A DNA stretch of 64,000 nt, taken from the NCBI RefSeq assembly GCF_001305595.1, contig NZ_CP012407.1, positions 124,001 through 188,000 on the forward strand, given 5' to 3'. Shown here piece after piece: positions 52,208-61,082 of the stretch. Position 1 is the first letter of the stretch; each line of letters opens with the position of its first letter. The notes beneath the pieces were generated by a model. That model saw only the letters and a list, made by a program, of their open reading frames with translations, was not told the DNA's origin and searched no databases. This stretch comes from Azospirillum thiophilum. Its GTDB lineage: Bacteria > Pseudomonadota > Alphaproteobacteria > Azospirillales > Azospirillaceae. The position numbers were made by a program, and so were the translations under genes.

Positions 52208-52969
52208 ATGTCCCAGACCATGCCCGTCCTGTTCCAGACCGACCTGTTCATGCCCACCTACCAGCCGCGCGAGGGCGCCAACTGGTTCCTGTCGGTGTCG
52301 CCCCTCAATCTCGGCGTCGGCTATTGGAGCGGCGGCGTCCTCATGCAGAACATGGCGGTCCTGGCGCGCAAGGAGGCCGAAGGGCGCTCCAGCACCTGGA
52401 TGTCCCTGTCGGCCCGCGAGGTCGAAAGCCAGGAGCTCGGCTGCCGCGCCGCCGTCGGGGATACAGTGGTGATGGGGCTCGGCATGGGGTGGGCGGCGGC
52501 CAACACCGCCTTGCGGCCGGAGGTGACGCGGGTCACCGTCATCGAGCAGGATGCGGAGGTCATCGGGCTGATCGACGAGCTCGGCATCTTCGCCCAGCTG
52601 CCGGCGGAGGCCGCGGCGAAGATCGTGGTGGTCCAGGGCGATGCGCTGACCTACACCCCGGCCACCCCGGCGGACACGCTGCTGGCCGACATCTGGATGC
52701 CGCTGAACGGCCCGGGCCGGGTGGCGCAGGTCCAGCGCATGACCGCCAACACCGGGGCCGGCCGCGTCTATTTCTGGGGCCAGGAGATGGACATCGCCCG
52801 CCATGCCCGGGCGTTGGGGCTGGGGCTGGATCCGCTGGATGGGGCCGGTCTCGCCCGTGTCCTCGGCGAGTTCGCCCTGCCGCTGATCGGCCCGGAGCTG
52901 CCGGCCTATCCGGCGATGATCTCGGAAGCCGCGAGGAAGTGGCTGAAGGACGTCGACGACGCTCCCTGA
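52208..52969 (+). CDS. Spermidine-synthase-like Rossmann methyltransferase-fold protein
   Basis: 253 residues from ATG 52208. It has a class I SAM-type core: 'DTVVMGLGMGWAAANTAL' (motif I), 'VTVIEQDAEVIGLID' (acidic end of strand 2) and 'IVVVQGDALTYTPATP'. This resembles spermidine synthase and related aminopropyl/methyl transferases, but the polyamine-site residues cannot be recognised with confidence. Function unknown. The IS605 right end lies just upstream, so the original promoter may have been displaced and the leader may now be IS-derived. Confidence 0.65.
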   Translation: MSQTMPVLFQTDLFMPTYQPREGANWFLSVSPLNLGVGYWSGGVLMQNMAVLARKEAEGRSSTWMSLSAREVESQELGCRAAVGDTVVMGLGMGWAAANTALRPEVTRVTVIEQDAEVIGLIDELGIFAQLPAEAAAKIVVVQGDALTYTPATPADTLLADIWMPLNGPGRVAQVQRMTANTGAGRVYFWGQEMDIARHARALGLGLDPLDGAGLARVLGEFALPLIGPELPAYPAMISEAARKWLKDVDDAP

Positions 52970-53064
52970 CGGCGCTGGGGAAGGGCAGGAACGGGCGGCT
53001 GCACAAACGGCGCCGCCTGCGCTATAACCGGTGGGACAACCCTCGGAAAAGAAGAGAGCCTCCG

Positions 53065-53556
53065 ATGCGTGCCCACACCAGCTTCCCCCGGATCGCAGCC
53101 GTCGCGGTGCTTGCGCTGTCCACCACGCTGGCCGGCTGCCAGACCGGCTCGATGGGCACCAAGGAGGGGTTCGGCACCGTCGGCGGCGCCGTCGCCGGCG
53201 GCCTGATCGGCTCGCGCTTCGGCGGCGGTTCGGGCAAGCTGGTGGCGGTCGGCATCGGCACGCTGCTGGGCGCCTTCGCCGGGCGGGAACTCGGCGCTTC
53301 GCTCGACCGCGCCGACCAGGTCTATGCCGACCGTGCCGCGACCCAGGCCTACAGCGCCCCCATCGGCCAGCGGATCAGCTGGAACAACCCGCAGTCCGGC
53401 AACCAGGGCGTCATCGTGCCGGTGCGCGACGGCTATGACGGCTCCGGCTCCTACTGCCGCGAGTTCCAGCAGACCATCGTCGTCGGCGGCCGCACCGAAC
53501 AGGCCTTCGGCACCGCCTGCCGCCAGTCCGACGGGTCTTGGAAGATCGTGGGGTAG
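53065..53556 (+). CDS. Outer-membrane lipoprotein with glycine-zipper domain
   Basis: 163 residues from ATG 53065. Signal peptide with lipobox 'STTLAGC' (Cys about residue 25). A glycine-zipper two-helix segment follows ('GTVGGAVAGGLIGSRFGG' and 'GIGTLLGAFAGRELG'), then a C-terminal surface-antigen-like domain ('YCREFQQTIVVGGRTEQAFG' and 'ACRQSDGSWKIV'). This matches the RT0821/Lpp0805 and 17-kDa surface-antigen group. Function is usually envelope-structural. No operon partner is evident. The 281 bases after it, up to the IS630 gene, contain nothing I recognise. Confidence 0.85.
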   Translation: MRAHTSFPRIAAVAVLALSTTLAGCQTGSMGTKEGFGTVGGAVAGGLIGSRFGGGSGKLVAVGIGTLLGAFAGRELGASLDRADQVYADRAATQAYSAPIGQRISWNNPQSGNQGVIVPVRDGYDGSGSYCREFQQTIVVGGRTEQAFGTACRQSDGSWKIVG

Positions 53557-54809
53557 GACAAAGAGGGGAGAAGGCCGGGAACCGGGGCTCGGCCGCGCTT
53601 TGGACACTGCTTCAGCCAGCCGATCGTCAACCCCGGTCCGGAGAGCGGAGTTTTACAACCGCCGCAGCCAGGCGTCCGGCCGATGGGTGGTGTTCCGCTC
53701 CAGCCCGCTTCCATTGAAGGGCCAAACCGGCGTTTCATACCGCCTCCAGAAATTTCTGACTCGCGTTGTGTCGCAGGGGATTGAGGCTGCGGCTTTGGTG
53801 TGATTCGCTGTCCGCTCTATTCAGCGGGCGAGCGGGAATGCCAGCGATAGCGATCCGACAGGACATCTCTGTCTGCGAGTTGCGCCGGCAGGCCCGATTG
53901 GAGGAGGACGGGCGGGTGGCGGCGCGTCTTCTGGCGATCGCCGCCGTGCTGGACGGTCACAGCCGGGCCCACGCCGCGCGCTTGGGCGGGATGGACCGGC
54001 AGACCTTGCGCGATTGGGTGCATCGCTTCAACGCCGAGGGCGTGTCCGGCCTGCGCGACCGTTCGCATAGCGGCCGGCCCCGCCTGCTGGCCGACGAGCT
54101 GCGCCCGGAGCTGGCGACGCTGATCGCCGCAGGTCCCGACCTGGAGCGCGACGGCGTGGTCGAGTATCGGCTGGCCCACATCCAAGACTTGGCCAAGCGC
54201 CACTTCGGTGCCGACTACAGCCGGGGCGGCATGCACAACGTGCTCCAGCAGATGGGGCTGTCCTGGCAGACCCCGCGCCCGATCCACCCCAAGACCGATC
54301 CCGCGGCCCAGGAGGCATTTAAAAAAACTTCCCCGACCAACTCGCCGCCATCGCCAAGCGCCACCCCGGCAAGCGGCTGGAGGTCTGGTTCCAGGATGAA
54401 GCCTGGGTCGGCCAGAAGGGGACCCTGACCCGGCTGTAGGCGCCGCCCGCCCGGGTGCGTGCCGTGCGCGATCATCGCTTCAAGTCGGCCTACATCTTCG
54501 GCGCCGTGTGCCCGCAGCGCGACGCCGGCGTCGCCTTGGTGATGACGCGCGTCAGCACCGAGGCGATGACGCTGATGCTCGCCGAGATCAGCCAAGCCGT
54601 GCCGGACGAGGGGTACGCCGTCGTTCTGCTGGACGGAGCCGGTTGGCACATCGCCAATGAGTTGGAGGTGCCGGCCAATCTGACTTTGCTGCCGCTGCCG
54701 CCCTACAGCCCCGAACTCAATACCATCGAGCGCTGAGCTGGTCCCCGTATCCTGGACAAGTCCGTTGGCTCTGGTTCTGATGTCGCCGACGCGAGAAGGA
54801 CCGGACGAG

Positions 54810-55097
54810 ATGAGCAAGGGCACGCGCCGCAATCATGGAGCGGCGTTCAAGGCGAAGGTGGCGCTGGAAGCGCTGCAAGGGGAAACGACGGTTGCGGAGA
54901 TTTCCGCCAAGTACGGGATTCACCAGACGTTGGTGAACGAATGGAAGCGCCAGCTTGTGGACGGCGCATGCGGCGTTTTTGAGAAGGGCGGCGGCCGGGC
55001 CGAGAAGGCGACGGAAGCGGTGACCGACGAGTTGTACAAGCAAATCGGTCAGTTGAAGGTCGAAAACGATTTTTTGTCGCGCAAGCTCGGTCGTTGA
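54810..55097 (+). CDS. IS3-family OrfA
   Basis: 95 residues from ATG 54810 with AGAAGGA 9 bases upstream. It has a transposase_8-type helix-turn-helix ('FKAKVALEALQGETTVAEIS', then 'YGIHQTLVNEWKRQLVDG') and a C-terminal leucine-zipper-like coiled coil ('YKQIGQLKVENDFLSRKL'). It binds the IS ends and normally works fused to OrfB by -1 frameshifting. Its stop overlaps the TTG that opens OrfB. Confidence 0.92.
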   Translation: MSKGTRRNHGAAFKAKVALEALQGETTVAEISAKYGIHQTLVNEWKRQLVDGACGVFEKGGGRAEKATEAVTDELYKQIGQLKVENDFLSRKLGR

Positions 55098-55969
55098 GCC
55101 GGGCGGAGAAGAAGACGATGATCGACCCGACGCACCAGACGCTGTCGGTGACGCGGCAATGCGGGCTGTTGGGGCTAAGCCGCTCCACCTTGTATTACAA
55201 GCCGGTCAACGACAACAGCGAGGATCTGGCCATCAAGGCGCTGATCGACCGGCAGTTCCTGGAGACGCCCTATTACGGCTCGCGCAAGATGACGGCGTGG
55301 CTGCGGCGCCAGGGGCAGAGCATCAACCGCAAGCGGGTCCGCCGCCTGATGCGGGAGATGGGGCTGGCGGCGATCTGGCAAAAGCCGAACACCAGCAAGC
55401 CGGCTCCCGAGCACCGGGTGTGGCCGTATTTGCTGCGCCATCTCGTCATCGACCGGCCCAACCAGGTGTGGACGGCCGACATCACCTACATCCCGATGCC
55501 CAAGGGCTTTTTGTACCTGGTGGCGGTGATGGACTGGCACAGCCGTAAGGTGCTGGCGTGGCGGCTGTCCAACACCATGCACGCCGATTTCTGCGTCGCG
55601 GCGCTGGAGGAGGCGATCACCCGGTTCGGGACGCCGGACATCTTCAACACCGATCAGGGCGCCCAGTTCACCGGTTCCGCCTTTACCGGCGTGCTGGAGG
55701 CCGCCGGGATCCGCATCAGCATGGACGGCAAGGGGCGCTGCATGGACAACATCTTCATCGAGCGCCTGTGGCGCAGCCTGAAATACGAGGACGTCTATCT
55801 GCGCGCCTACGCCACGGGCACCGAAGCCCGTCAGGGCATCGGCCGCTGGATCGACAGCTACAACCGGTTGCGCCCCCATCAGGCGCTCGGGTACCAAACC
55901 CCCGACGAAATTTTTTCCGCGCCGCGGGTGCCGGGGCTCGCCCCGGCACCCGCGGCCGTCGCCGCATAG
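55094..55969 (+). CDS. IS3-family OrfB (DDE integrase)
   Basis: 291 residues counted from TTG 55094. The catalytic core is intact: Asp in 'QVWTADITYIP', Asp in 'FNTDQGAQFTG' and Glu in 'NIFIERLWRSLK' (DD35E spacing), ending 'PHQALGYQTPDEIF'. The N-terminal 'TRQCGLLGLSRSTLYY' helix is typical. Probably made mostly as an OrfAB fusion. No lesion is seen, so this copy may be active. Confidence 0.92.
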   Translation: MSRAEKKTMIDPTHQTLSVTRQCGLLGLSRSTLYYKPVNDNSEDLAIKALIDRQFLETPYYGSRKMTAWLRRQGQSINRKRVRRLMREMGLAAIWQKPNTSKPAPEHRVWPYLLRHLVIDRPNQVWTADITYIPMPKGFLYLVAVMDWHSRKVLAWRLSNTMHADFCVAALEEAITRFGTPDIFNTDQGAQFTGSAFTGVLEAAGIRISMDGKGRCMDNIFIERLWRSLKYEDVYLRAYATGTEARQGIGRWIDSYNRLRPHQALGYQTPDEIFSAPRVPGLAPAPAAVAA

Positions 55970-56217
55970 AAAACAACCAACCGACCATCGGTCAGAGCCA
56001 ACGAACGCTATTCCGCCGTCCAGCCCGTGGGGGCCAGCTCACGCCTCTGGCAGGTGATGCGGGAAACCGTCCTCTCGCACCGCCTGTTCACCGACACAAA
56101 GCACATTATCGACGCCTGTTGCCGCGCCAGGAACTCCCTCATCAACAAGCCTGACCGCATTCAATCAACCTGTGGTTATCCGTGGGCCACACAGGTCAAA
56201 ACTTCATGAACTTGGTA

Positions 56218-56531
56218 TGAAGGTGGAGCCGGCCGGCCGGACCGACACGGTCGAACCGCTGCGCTGCGAAGTAGGCCGGCGTCTTCGGGCTTCCGCTCGG
56301 CAGCAGACAGGTGGGCGGCAGGGTCAAACCGGCGGCGCGCGCCATCCCGGCATAGGCCTGCTCGATCGGACCGATGTCCGCCGGATCGTCCTTGCCGCGG
56401 AACTTCACCAGCCAGTGCGACCAGCCCTCCGGCGCCACCAGGGCGCCATGGATCAGGGCGCCGCTCTGATCGTCGCGGCAAACCACCGCCTTCGGCCGGG
56501 CGCCGCCGGGGGAGCCGCCCACCCGCAGCAA
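56218..56531 (-). pseudogene. hipA: hipA fragment (type II toxin kinase), truncated on both sides
   Basis: About 105 codons survive: 'LRVGGSPGGARPKAVV', 'HWLVKFRGKDDPADIGPIEQ', 'AYAGMARAAGL' and 'FAAQRFDRVGPAGRLHLHT'. These correspond to the ATP-binding and central part of HipA-like Ser/Thr kinases (about 400 residues). The N-terminal part is lost at the junction with the IS21 remnant (about 56,540) and the C-terminal kinase core at the IS630 end (56,217). No hipB antitoxin is seen. It is the only non-IS gene left in this stretch and marks what the insertions destroyed. Confidence 0.8.
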
Positions 56532-56545
56532 GGTGGGGAAACGAG

Positions 56546-57068
56546 GTGATCGTCTGGGCCCAACAGACGTCGCATCCAGAGGATAAGAGCCGGACGGTGT
56601 GGGAGGTGTTCCAGGCGGAGCGGCCGGCGCTGATCACCGTGAGCGATCCTTTCGACGGCTTCCACGAGGCCACGCTCAGCGGCTCGAAAACCTGCCTCAT
56701 CCACTTTGACCGCAACCGCTACAGCGTGGCCGCGGTCGCCGCCGGCAAGCCGGTGCAGGTCCGCGCCTACGCGACACGGATCGTGGTGTGGTTCAACGGC
56801 GCGATCGTCGCCGAGCACCCACGGGCTTTCGGGCACGGCCACACGCGGTACAATCCGCTGCACTACCTGCCGGTTCTCGTCCGCAAGCCGGGGGCGCTGC
56901 GCAACGGGGCGCCGTTCCGGGACTGGGATTTGCCGCCAGCCCTGGCGACGGTGCGGACCCGCCTGGGCCGCGGCGACGACGCTGACGCTGTCCATCGAGC
57001 CGGCCGCCGACTGCGGGCGCTACGACCGCCTGCGCGCGGTGCGGGAGGGCTGCCATGGAACGGCATGA
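56546..57068 (+). pseudogene. istA: istA remnant (IS21 family), C-terminal part only
   Basis: 'TSHPEDKSRTVWEVFQAERP', 'SKTCLIHFDRNRYSVAA' and 'NPLHYLPVLVRKPGALRNGA' are the IstA C-terminal domain. The catalytic DDE core is absent. Near 56,985 the frame changes; the downstream frame continues 'LSIEPAADCGRYDRLRA', the usual IstA tail. It then overlaps the ATG of the istB remnant, as in intact IS21 elements. Confidence 0.8.
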
Positions 57069-57243
57069 GCTGATGGCGCTGATGGCCGAGCTCAGCCAGT
57101 TGTACTCGCAGACCTCGGTGTTGATCACCACCAACTTGAGCTTCGCTGAATGACCGACGGTGTTCGCTGGCGACGCCAAGATGACCACCGCTTTGCTCGA
57201 CCGGCTGACACATCACTGGGTCGTGTCCCACGAGGTGGTGTAG
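57055..57243 (+). pseudogene. istB: istB remnant (IS21 family), internally deleted
   Basis: The N-terminus 'MERHELMALMAELS' is joined directly to the C-terminal part 'SVLITTNLSFAE', stop, 'GDAKMTTALLDRLTHH'. Intact IstB is about 250 residues with a Walker-type ATPase; here that ATPase is missing. TGA at 57151 replaces the Trp of the usual FAEWP, and one extra codon precedes GDAK. Confidence 0.8.
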
Positions 57244-57245
57244 GA

Positions 57246-57312
57246 GCTGTGGGGAACCGGCCCGCCGCAGCGCCCTCTGATGGCTGGCGTAGGCGGGCCG
57301 GTTATCCACAGC
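57246..57312. repeat. 67-bp inverted repeat (21-bp arms) between IS21 and IS256 remnants
   Basis: Arms gctgtggggaaccggcccgc and its near-complement ending in ccggttatccacagc match at 19 of 21 positions, with a 25-base loop; the inner 12 bp (AACCGGCCCGCC) are perfect. It may be two abutting IS ends or a small palindromic element. It could also fold as a terminator-like hairpin. Confidence 0.6.
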
Positions 57313-57380
57313 GGGCGGTCATCGTGGTTCTTCGGTAGAGTCTGGTCACCACAACACAACCTCCACCGAAGGTGACCACG

Positions 57381-58216
57381 ATGACCGACGAGATGATGGC
57401 GCTTCGCGCGATGCTTGAGAAGGGCGCGGATGCCGATGTTCTGCGTGAGATGATCGGCTTTGCCGCCGAGCGCCTGATGGAGATGGAAGTTCAAGGGCTG
57501 ACCGGCGCCAGGCATGGCGAACGCTCGGCCGAGCGTCTGGTCCAGCGCAACGGCTACCGGGACCGCGATTGGGAGACCCGGGCCGGCACCGTCGAGTTGC
57601 GCATTCCTAAGCTGCGCAAGGGCTCCTACTTCCCAGGCTTTTTGGAGCCGCGGCGGATGGCCGAGAAGGCGCTGACGGCGGTGAACCAAGAGGCCTACAT
57701 CCAGGGAATCTCGACACGCTCGGTGGACGATCTGGTCCAGGCCATGGGGATGTCGGGCATCTCCAAAAGCCAGGTCAGCCGGCTGTGCGAGGAGATCGAC
57801 GAACGGGTGAAGACCTTTCTTGGCCGTCCCATCGAAGGCGATTGGCCCTACCTGTGGCTGGACGCCACCTACGTGAAGGTGCGCCAGAACGGGCGCATCG
57901 TCTCGGTGGCCGTCACCATTGCCGTGGCGGTCAACACCGACGGCCGGCTCCCAGCGAAGCTCCGCTTCGCCTGCCGCCGTCAGCGCAAGCAAAGCTTGCG
58001 CGAGAGGCGCGAGGTGCTGGGCATGGACATCGGCCCGTCGGAGGCCGAGACCTTCTGGATCGAGTTTCTGCGCAAGCTGAAACGCCGGGGGCTGAACGGC
58101 GTCAAGCTGGTGATCTCCGACGCCCATGGCGGCATCAAGGCCGCCGTTACCCGCGTCTTCCAGGCGACGTGGCAACGCTGCCGCGTGCATTTCTCCAGGA
58201 CCGCGCTTGCCCACGC
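57381..58216 (+). pseudogene. IS256-family transposase, N-terminal two-thirds
   Basis: ATG 57381 follows GAAGGTG. The fragment has 'GARHGERSAERLVQRNGYR', Asp in 'YLWLDATYVKVRQNGR' and Asp in 'LVISDAHGGIKAAV', then 'TWQRCRVHF' before the Tn3 end at 58217. The last recognisable codons of the transposase are at 63853-63924 beyond the Tn3. About 90-100 codons including the catalytic Glu are missing, so Tn3 insertion was accompanied by a deletion. It also carries a 20-codon in-frame insertion (57948-58007). Confidence 0.88.
57948..58007. repeat. 60-bp double-hairpin insertion, in frame in the IS256 gene
   Basis: Between codons for Asp-Gly-Arg and Arg-Glu-Val-Leu, which are adjacent in other IS256 transposases I recall, lie 20 extra codons. 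The DNA holds two perfect palindromes: GCGAAGC-tcc-GCTTCGC (57954-57970) and GCGCAAGC-aaa-GCTTGCGC (57983-58001). Length and frame keep the gene open. Confidence 0.7.
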
Positions 58217-60920
58217 GGGCCATGGTAACGATTCCTTCCACGAATTCACACATGGCCGGATAGCACGCCGGGAAGCCGCCCTTGGGCCGGGCCCGAACCC
58301 GGCGCCGCAGCCTGTCCGTCGGCGGGCAGGGGCGCTGGGACGCGGGTGAAGTCGAGCGTGTAGTTCCCGAAGCGGTTGATGTGTTCGGTCTGGTATGGGC
58401 TCAGGCCGGCCAGGGCTTCCTCCTCGACAGCAACGCCCTCGGCCGCCAGTTGGTCGAGGGATCGGGTCATCGAGACAAGAGTGTGGAAGATCAGCAGGTT
58501 GGCCACCAAGTGGTTGTACTTGATGAGCTTGCGCTGCTCATCCCGCACCCCCTCGGTGATCAGCCCGCTTTCGCCGAAGGCGACCCACTGGACGTATTTG
58601 TTGAACAGCTCGCTCTTGTTGGTCACCGCCTGAATCAGGTGGCGCAGTTCGAGCGAGGACAGGAATTTCAGCAGGAAGATCGTCCGGACCACCCGGCCCA
58701 GCTCCCGGAAGGCGAAATACAGCTTGTTCTTGCGGCTGTAGGTGCTGAGCCGGCTCAGGATCGTCGAGGGCCGGATCCGCCCGGCCTTGATCGAGACGGC
58801 GACGCGCAGCATGTCGGGCAGCATAGCTTCGATCAGGGTCCAGTCCACCGTGGCGGTGAACAGGCTGTCGATGTGCGGGTAGTGGGTGTCCTTGTCGGGT
58901 CGGTAGAAATGCAGGTCCTGCCAATTGCGGATGCGCGGCATCAGCTGGATGCCGAGTAGATAGGCCAGGCCGAAGATCGGGGCGCTCTGGCCCTGGGTAT
59001 CGGCATGGAGGGTGTCCGGCTGAATGGCCGACCGGTTGTCGCTGACGATGTCCAGGATCGCGTTGCCCTCCCACGCTCCGCAGGCCATGAAGCGGGAGTA
59101 CAGCGCGATGTAGGTGTCCGAGACCAGATAGTAGCCGATCCCGCCATAGCCGCCGTAACGGATGTGGTACTCGGACATCAGGCTTTGCGGGTGGAGATCC
59201 CACTGCGTCCCGTCGCCCGAGGCCGAGCGCCCGCTCCCCCAGTGCCGCGGCAGACGGAAACCGGCGTACGCATCGATGACGGTGGCGATCGCTGCGTCGA
59301 GGGCCTCCTCGGTGACGTGGCGCTGGTTGAGGAAGGCGATCTGCCGCCGGTCCAGCGTCTTCATGGCCCGCGCCGCCTGCGACGGACCCAGCTTGCAGCC
59401 GTAGCAGAAAGCGGTGGCGAGGTAGCGCTCCCGCGGCTGGTCGATCTTGGCATCGAACCCGGAGACCGGGCCGAAGTGGCGGGTCCAGTTCAGCCAGTGC
59501 TCGGTGTCGGCCAGGGCGTCGATGAGATCGATCGGCGTCAGCCGTTCCTTCAAACTGCGCTCCAGCGCGGCCGCACCGGCGATTTCGGGTTGGGCGCGCA
59601 GGCGTTTGAGGGTCGGCTTGCCGTTGGTGATCACAACATGCTCGTTGGCGGGAAAGCCGGCATCGACGGCCTTGGCCGTGGCGGACAGCTGCTCCCGGAG
59701 CGCGGCGACGATGGCGGTCGGGGTGGTCGGCAGACCGGCCTGCTCGGTGTAGGTGGCCATCTCCCGCCGGCAGGTTTCCCACGGCACCAGCTGGTCGCGG
59801 TAGTCGCCGTAGGTGTCGCTGCCGGGGATGCACAGATCCCCCGACTTGAGTTCGATCATCGCCTGGGTGAACACGCACAGCTCGAAGAGCTGGCGGCTCA
59901 CGGTCGCCGGCGCCGGATCGCGGGTCTTCTGTCCGGCCACCAGAGGCCACCATGACGGAGGCACGAAGGACAGGTCGATCCCGGCGACGCGCAGCGTGGG
60001 CCGGCGCCGGTCGCGATGCGCCAGCACGAAGGCGATCGCTTCTTCCAGGCTGCGGTCCTGCGAGGTCGAGGCGAGAGGCACGGCCGCCAGGAACCGCAGG
60101 AACAGCCGGCGTTGACCGCGGGCGAAGCGGGCCAGGAAGGGAAGATGGCCGTGCTCGGTCGTGGAGGTATGCGCCGCGCACCGCTCCAGGATGCCGTCGG
60201 CATCGGGCAAAAGCAGCGCCTCGACTTTGGCCAGCCGCTGCTCCGGTGGCTCTTCGCTCTGGCAGGCCATCACGGTGTCGCGCAGCAGCGCGATCAGAGC
60301 CTCGGCGTGCCCGAACCGCTGCAATTGCTCGGCGGCCAGGGCTTCCTTCGCGCGGGCGTGGGTTCGCTGCATCTGCCGAACGAACATGTCGGCGAGATCG
60401 TCGAGGGTCCGGGCGATCTGGCTCTGCAGCAGCGCCGCCATCAGGGTCAGCCGCTTGGCCTCGACCATGTCGGCCAGGACGTTGGCGGTCAGGGTGCGCG
60501 CCTCGGCGGCAAAGCTGCGGACTTTGGCGGCCGGGAGGGAGGCGAACACTGCGGTGCCGGCGCCCTGCGCCCGCAGCCAGTCGAGATGGTGCAGGAAATC
60601 CCGCATGTGGTGTGTGGCGTCGACCGCTTCGGTTCGGCCTTCACCCGGTCCCAGGCGGTGCGCGCCTGACCGGGCGGCAGCGTCAGCAACTCGTTCAGGC
60701 GCCGGCGTGCCTCGGTCGGCAGGGTATTGGCGATGTGCCGGTGGCAGTCCCGGTTTGCCGCAGCACGGGCCGCGGTGGCGATCTTCGCCAGAGTGCCGAA
60801 AGCCGGCAACTCGAAGCGCCGGCGTACCAACTCCTCGATCACGGCGTTGATGATGTCGGCGACGTCGTCGCGCATCCGGGCGGCTTCGGCGGCCGCCGCC
60901 TGCGCCACGGTGCGCGCTAG

Positions 60921-61078
60921 CAGGGTGCGGAAAAACCATTTTGCTGCTGCGGTCGGGTTCTTTCCGGCAATCTCGCGTCAAGACCTTGCAAGATACCACC
61001 AGTATCTTGCTTCGGCCTTTCCTAATCTTGCCGAAAATCCCCCTCCCTCGCGACGCAAAAGCCTTTTTCCGCACCCTG
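60921..61078. mobile_element. 158-bp MITE with CTAG flanks inside Tn3 tnpA
   Basis: Perfect 15-bp terminal inverted repeats CAGGGTGCGGAAAAA (60921-60935 and, inverted, 61064-61078), extended by a weaker match (TTTTGC). CTAG lies on both sides (60917-60920 and 61079-61082) as a target duplication. An internal palindrome CAAGATAC-cacca-GTATCTTG spans 60989-61009. It is non-coding. Its ends differ from those of the IS701 next to it, so another transposase mobilised it. Confidence 0.82.
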
Positions 61079-61082
61079 CTAG

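Larger units (their letters stand above)
54734..56041 (+). mobile_element. IS3-family insertion sequence, 1308 bp, inside the IS630 gene
   Basis: Terminal inverted repeats begin TGAGCTGG at 54734 and end CCAGCTCA at 56041; further matched blocks are CTGGAC and GTTGGCTCTG. A 3-bp target duplication CGC flanks it (54731-54733 and 56042-56044). Both orfs are intact. I cannot assign the subgroup. Confidence 0.9.
53838..56209 (+). pseudogene. IS630-family transposase, frameshifted, with a stop, and split by an IS3 element
   Basis: Piece 1 (53838-54733) has the HTH part ('MDRQTLRDWVHRFNAEGVSG') and the DDE motifs 'LEVWFQDEAWVG', 'YAVVLLDGAGWHI' and 'YSPELNTIER'. Piece 2 (56042-56209) begins 'LWQVMRETVLSHRLF' and completes the C-terminus. 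Removing the IS3 element and one CGC copy joins Ile-Glu-Arg to Leu-Trp-Gln exactly. Within piece 1 a run of seven A's (54320-54326) changes frame by -1, and a TAG at 54437 stands where Trp is expected. Some IS630 members use slippage at A-runs, so the first may be programmed, but the TAG is a true lesion. The right end meets the hipA fragment at a TA (56216-56217), the IS630 target. Confidence 0.88.

Noticed and set aside
53557..53837. RNA gene or small ORF between the lipoprotein and IS630
   Set aside because: No tRNA-like fold, ribosome site or conserved reading frame could be seen.
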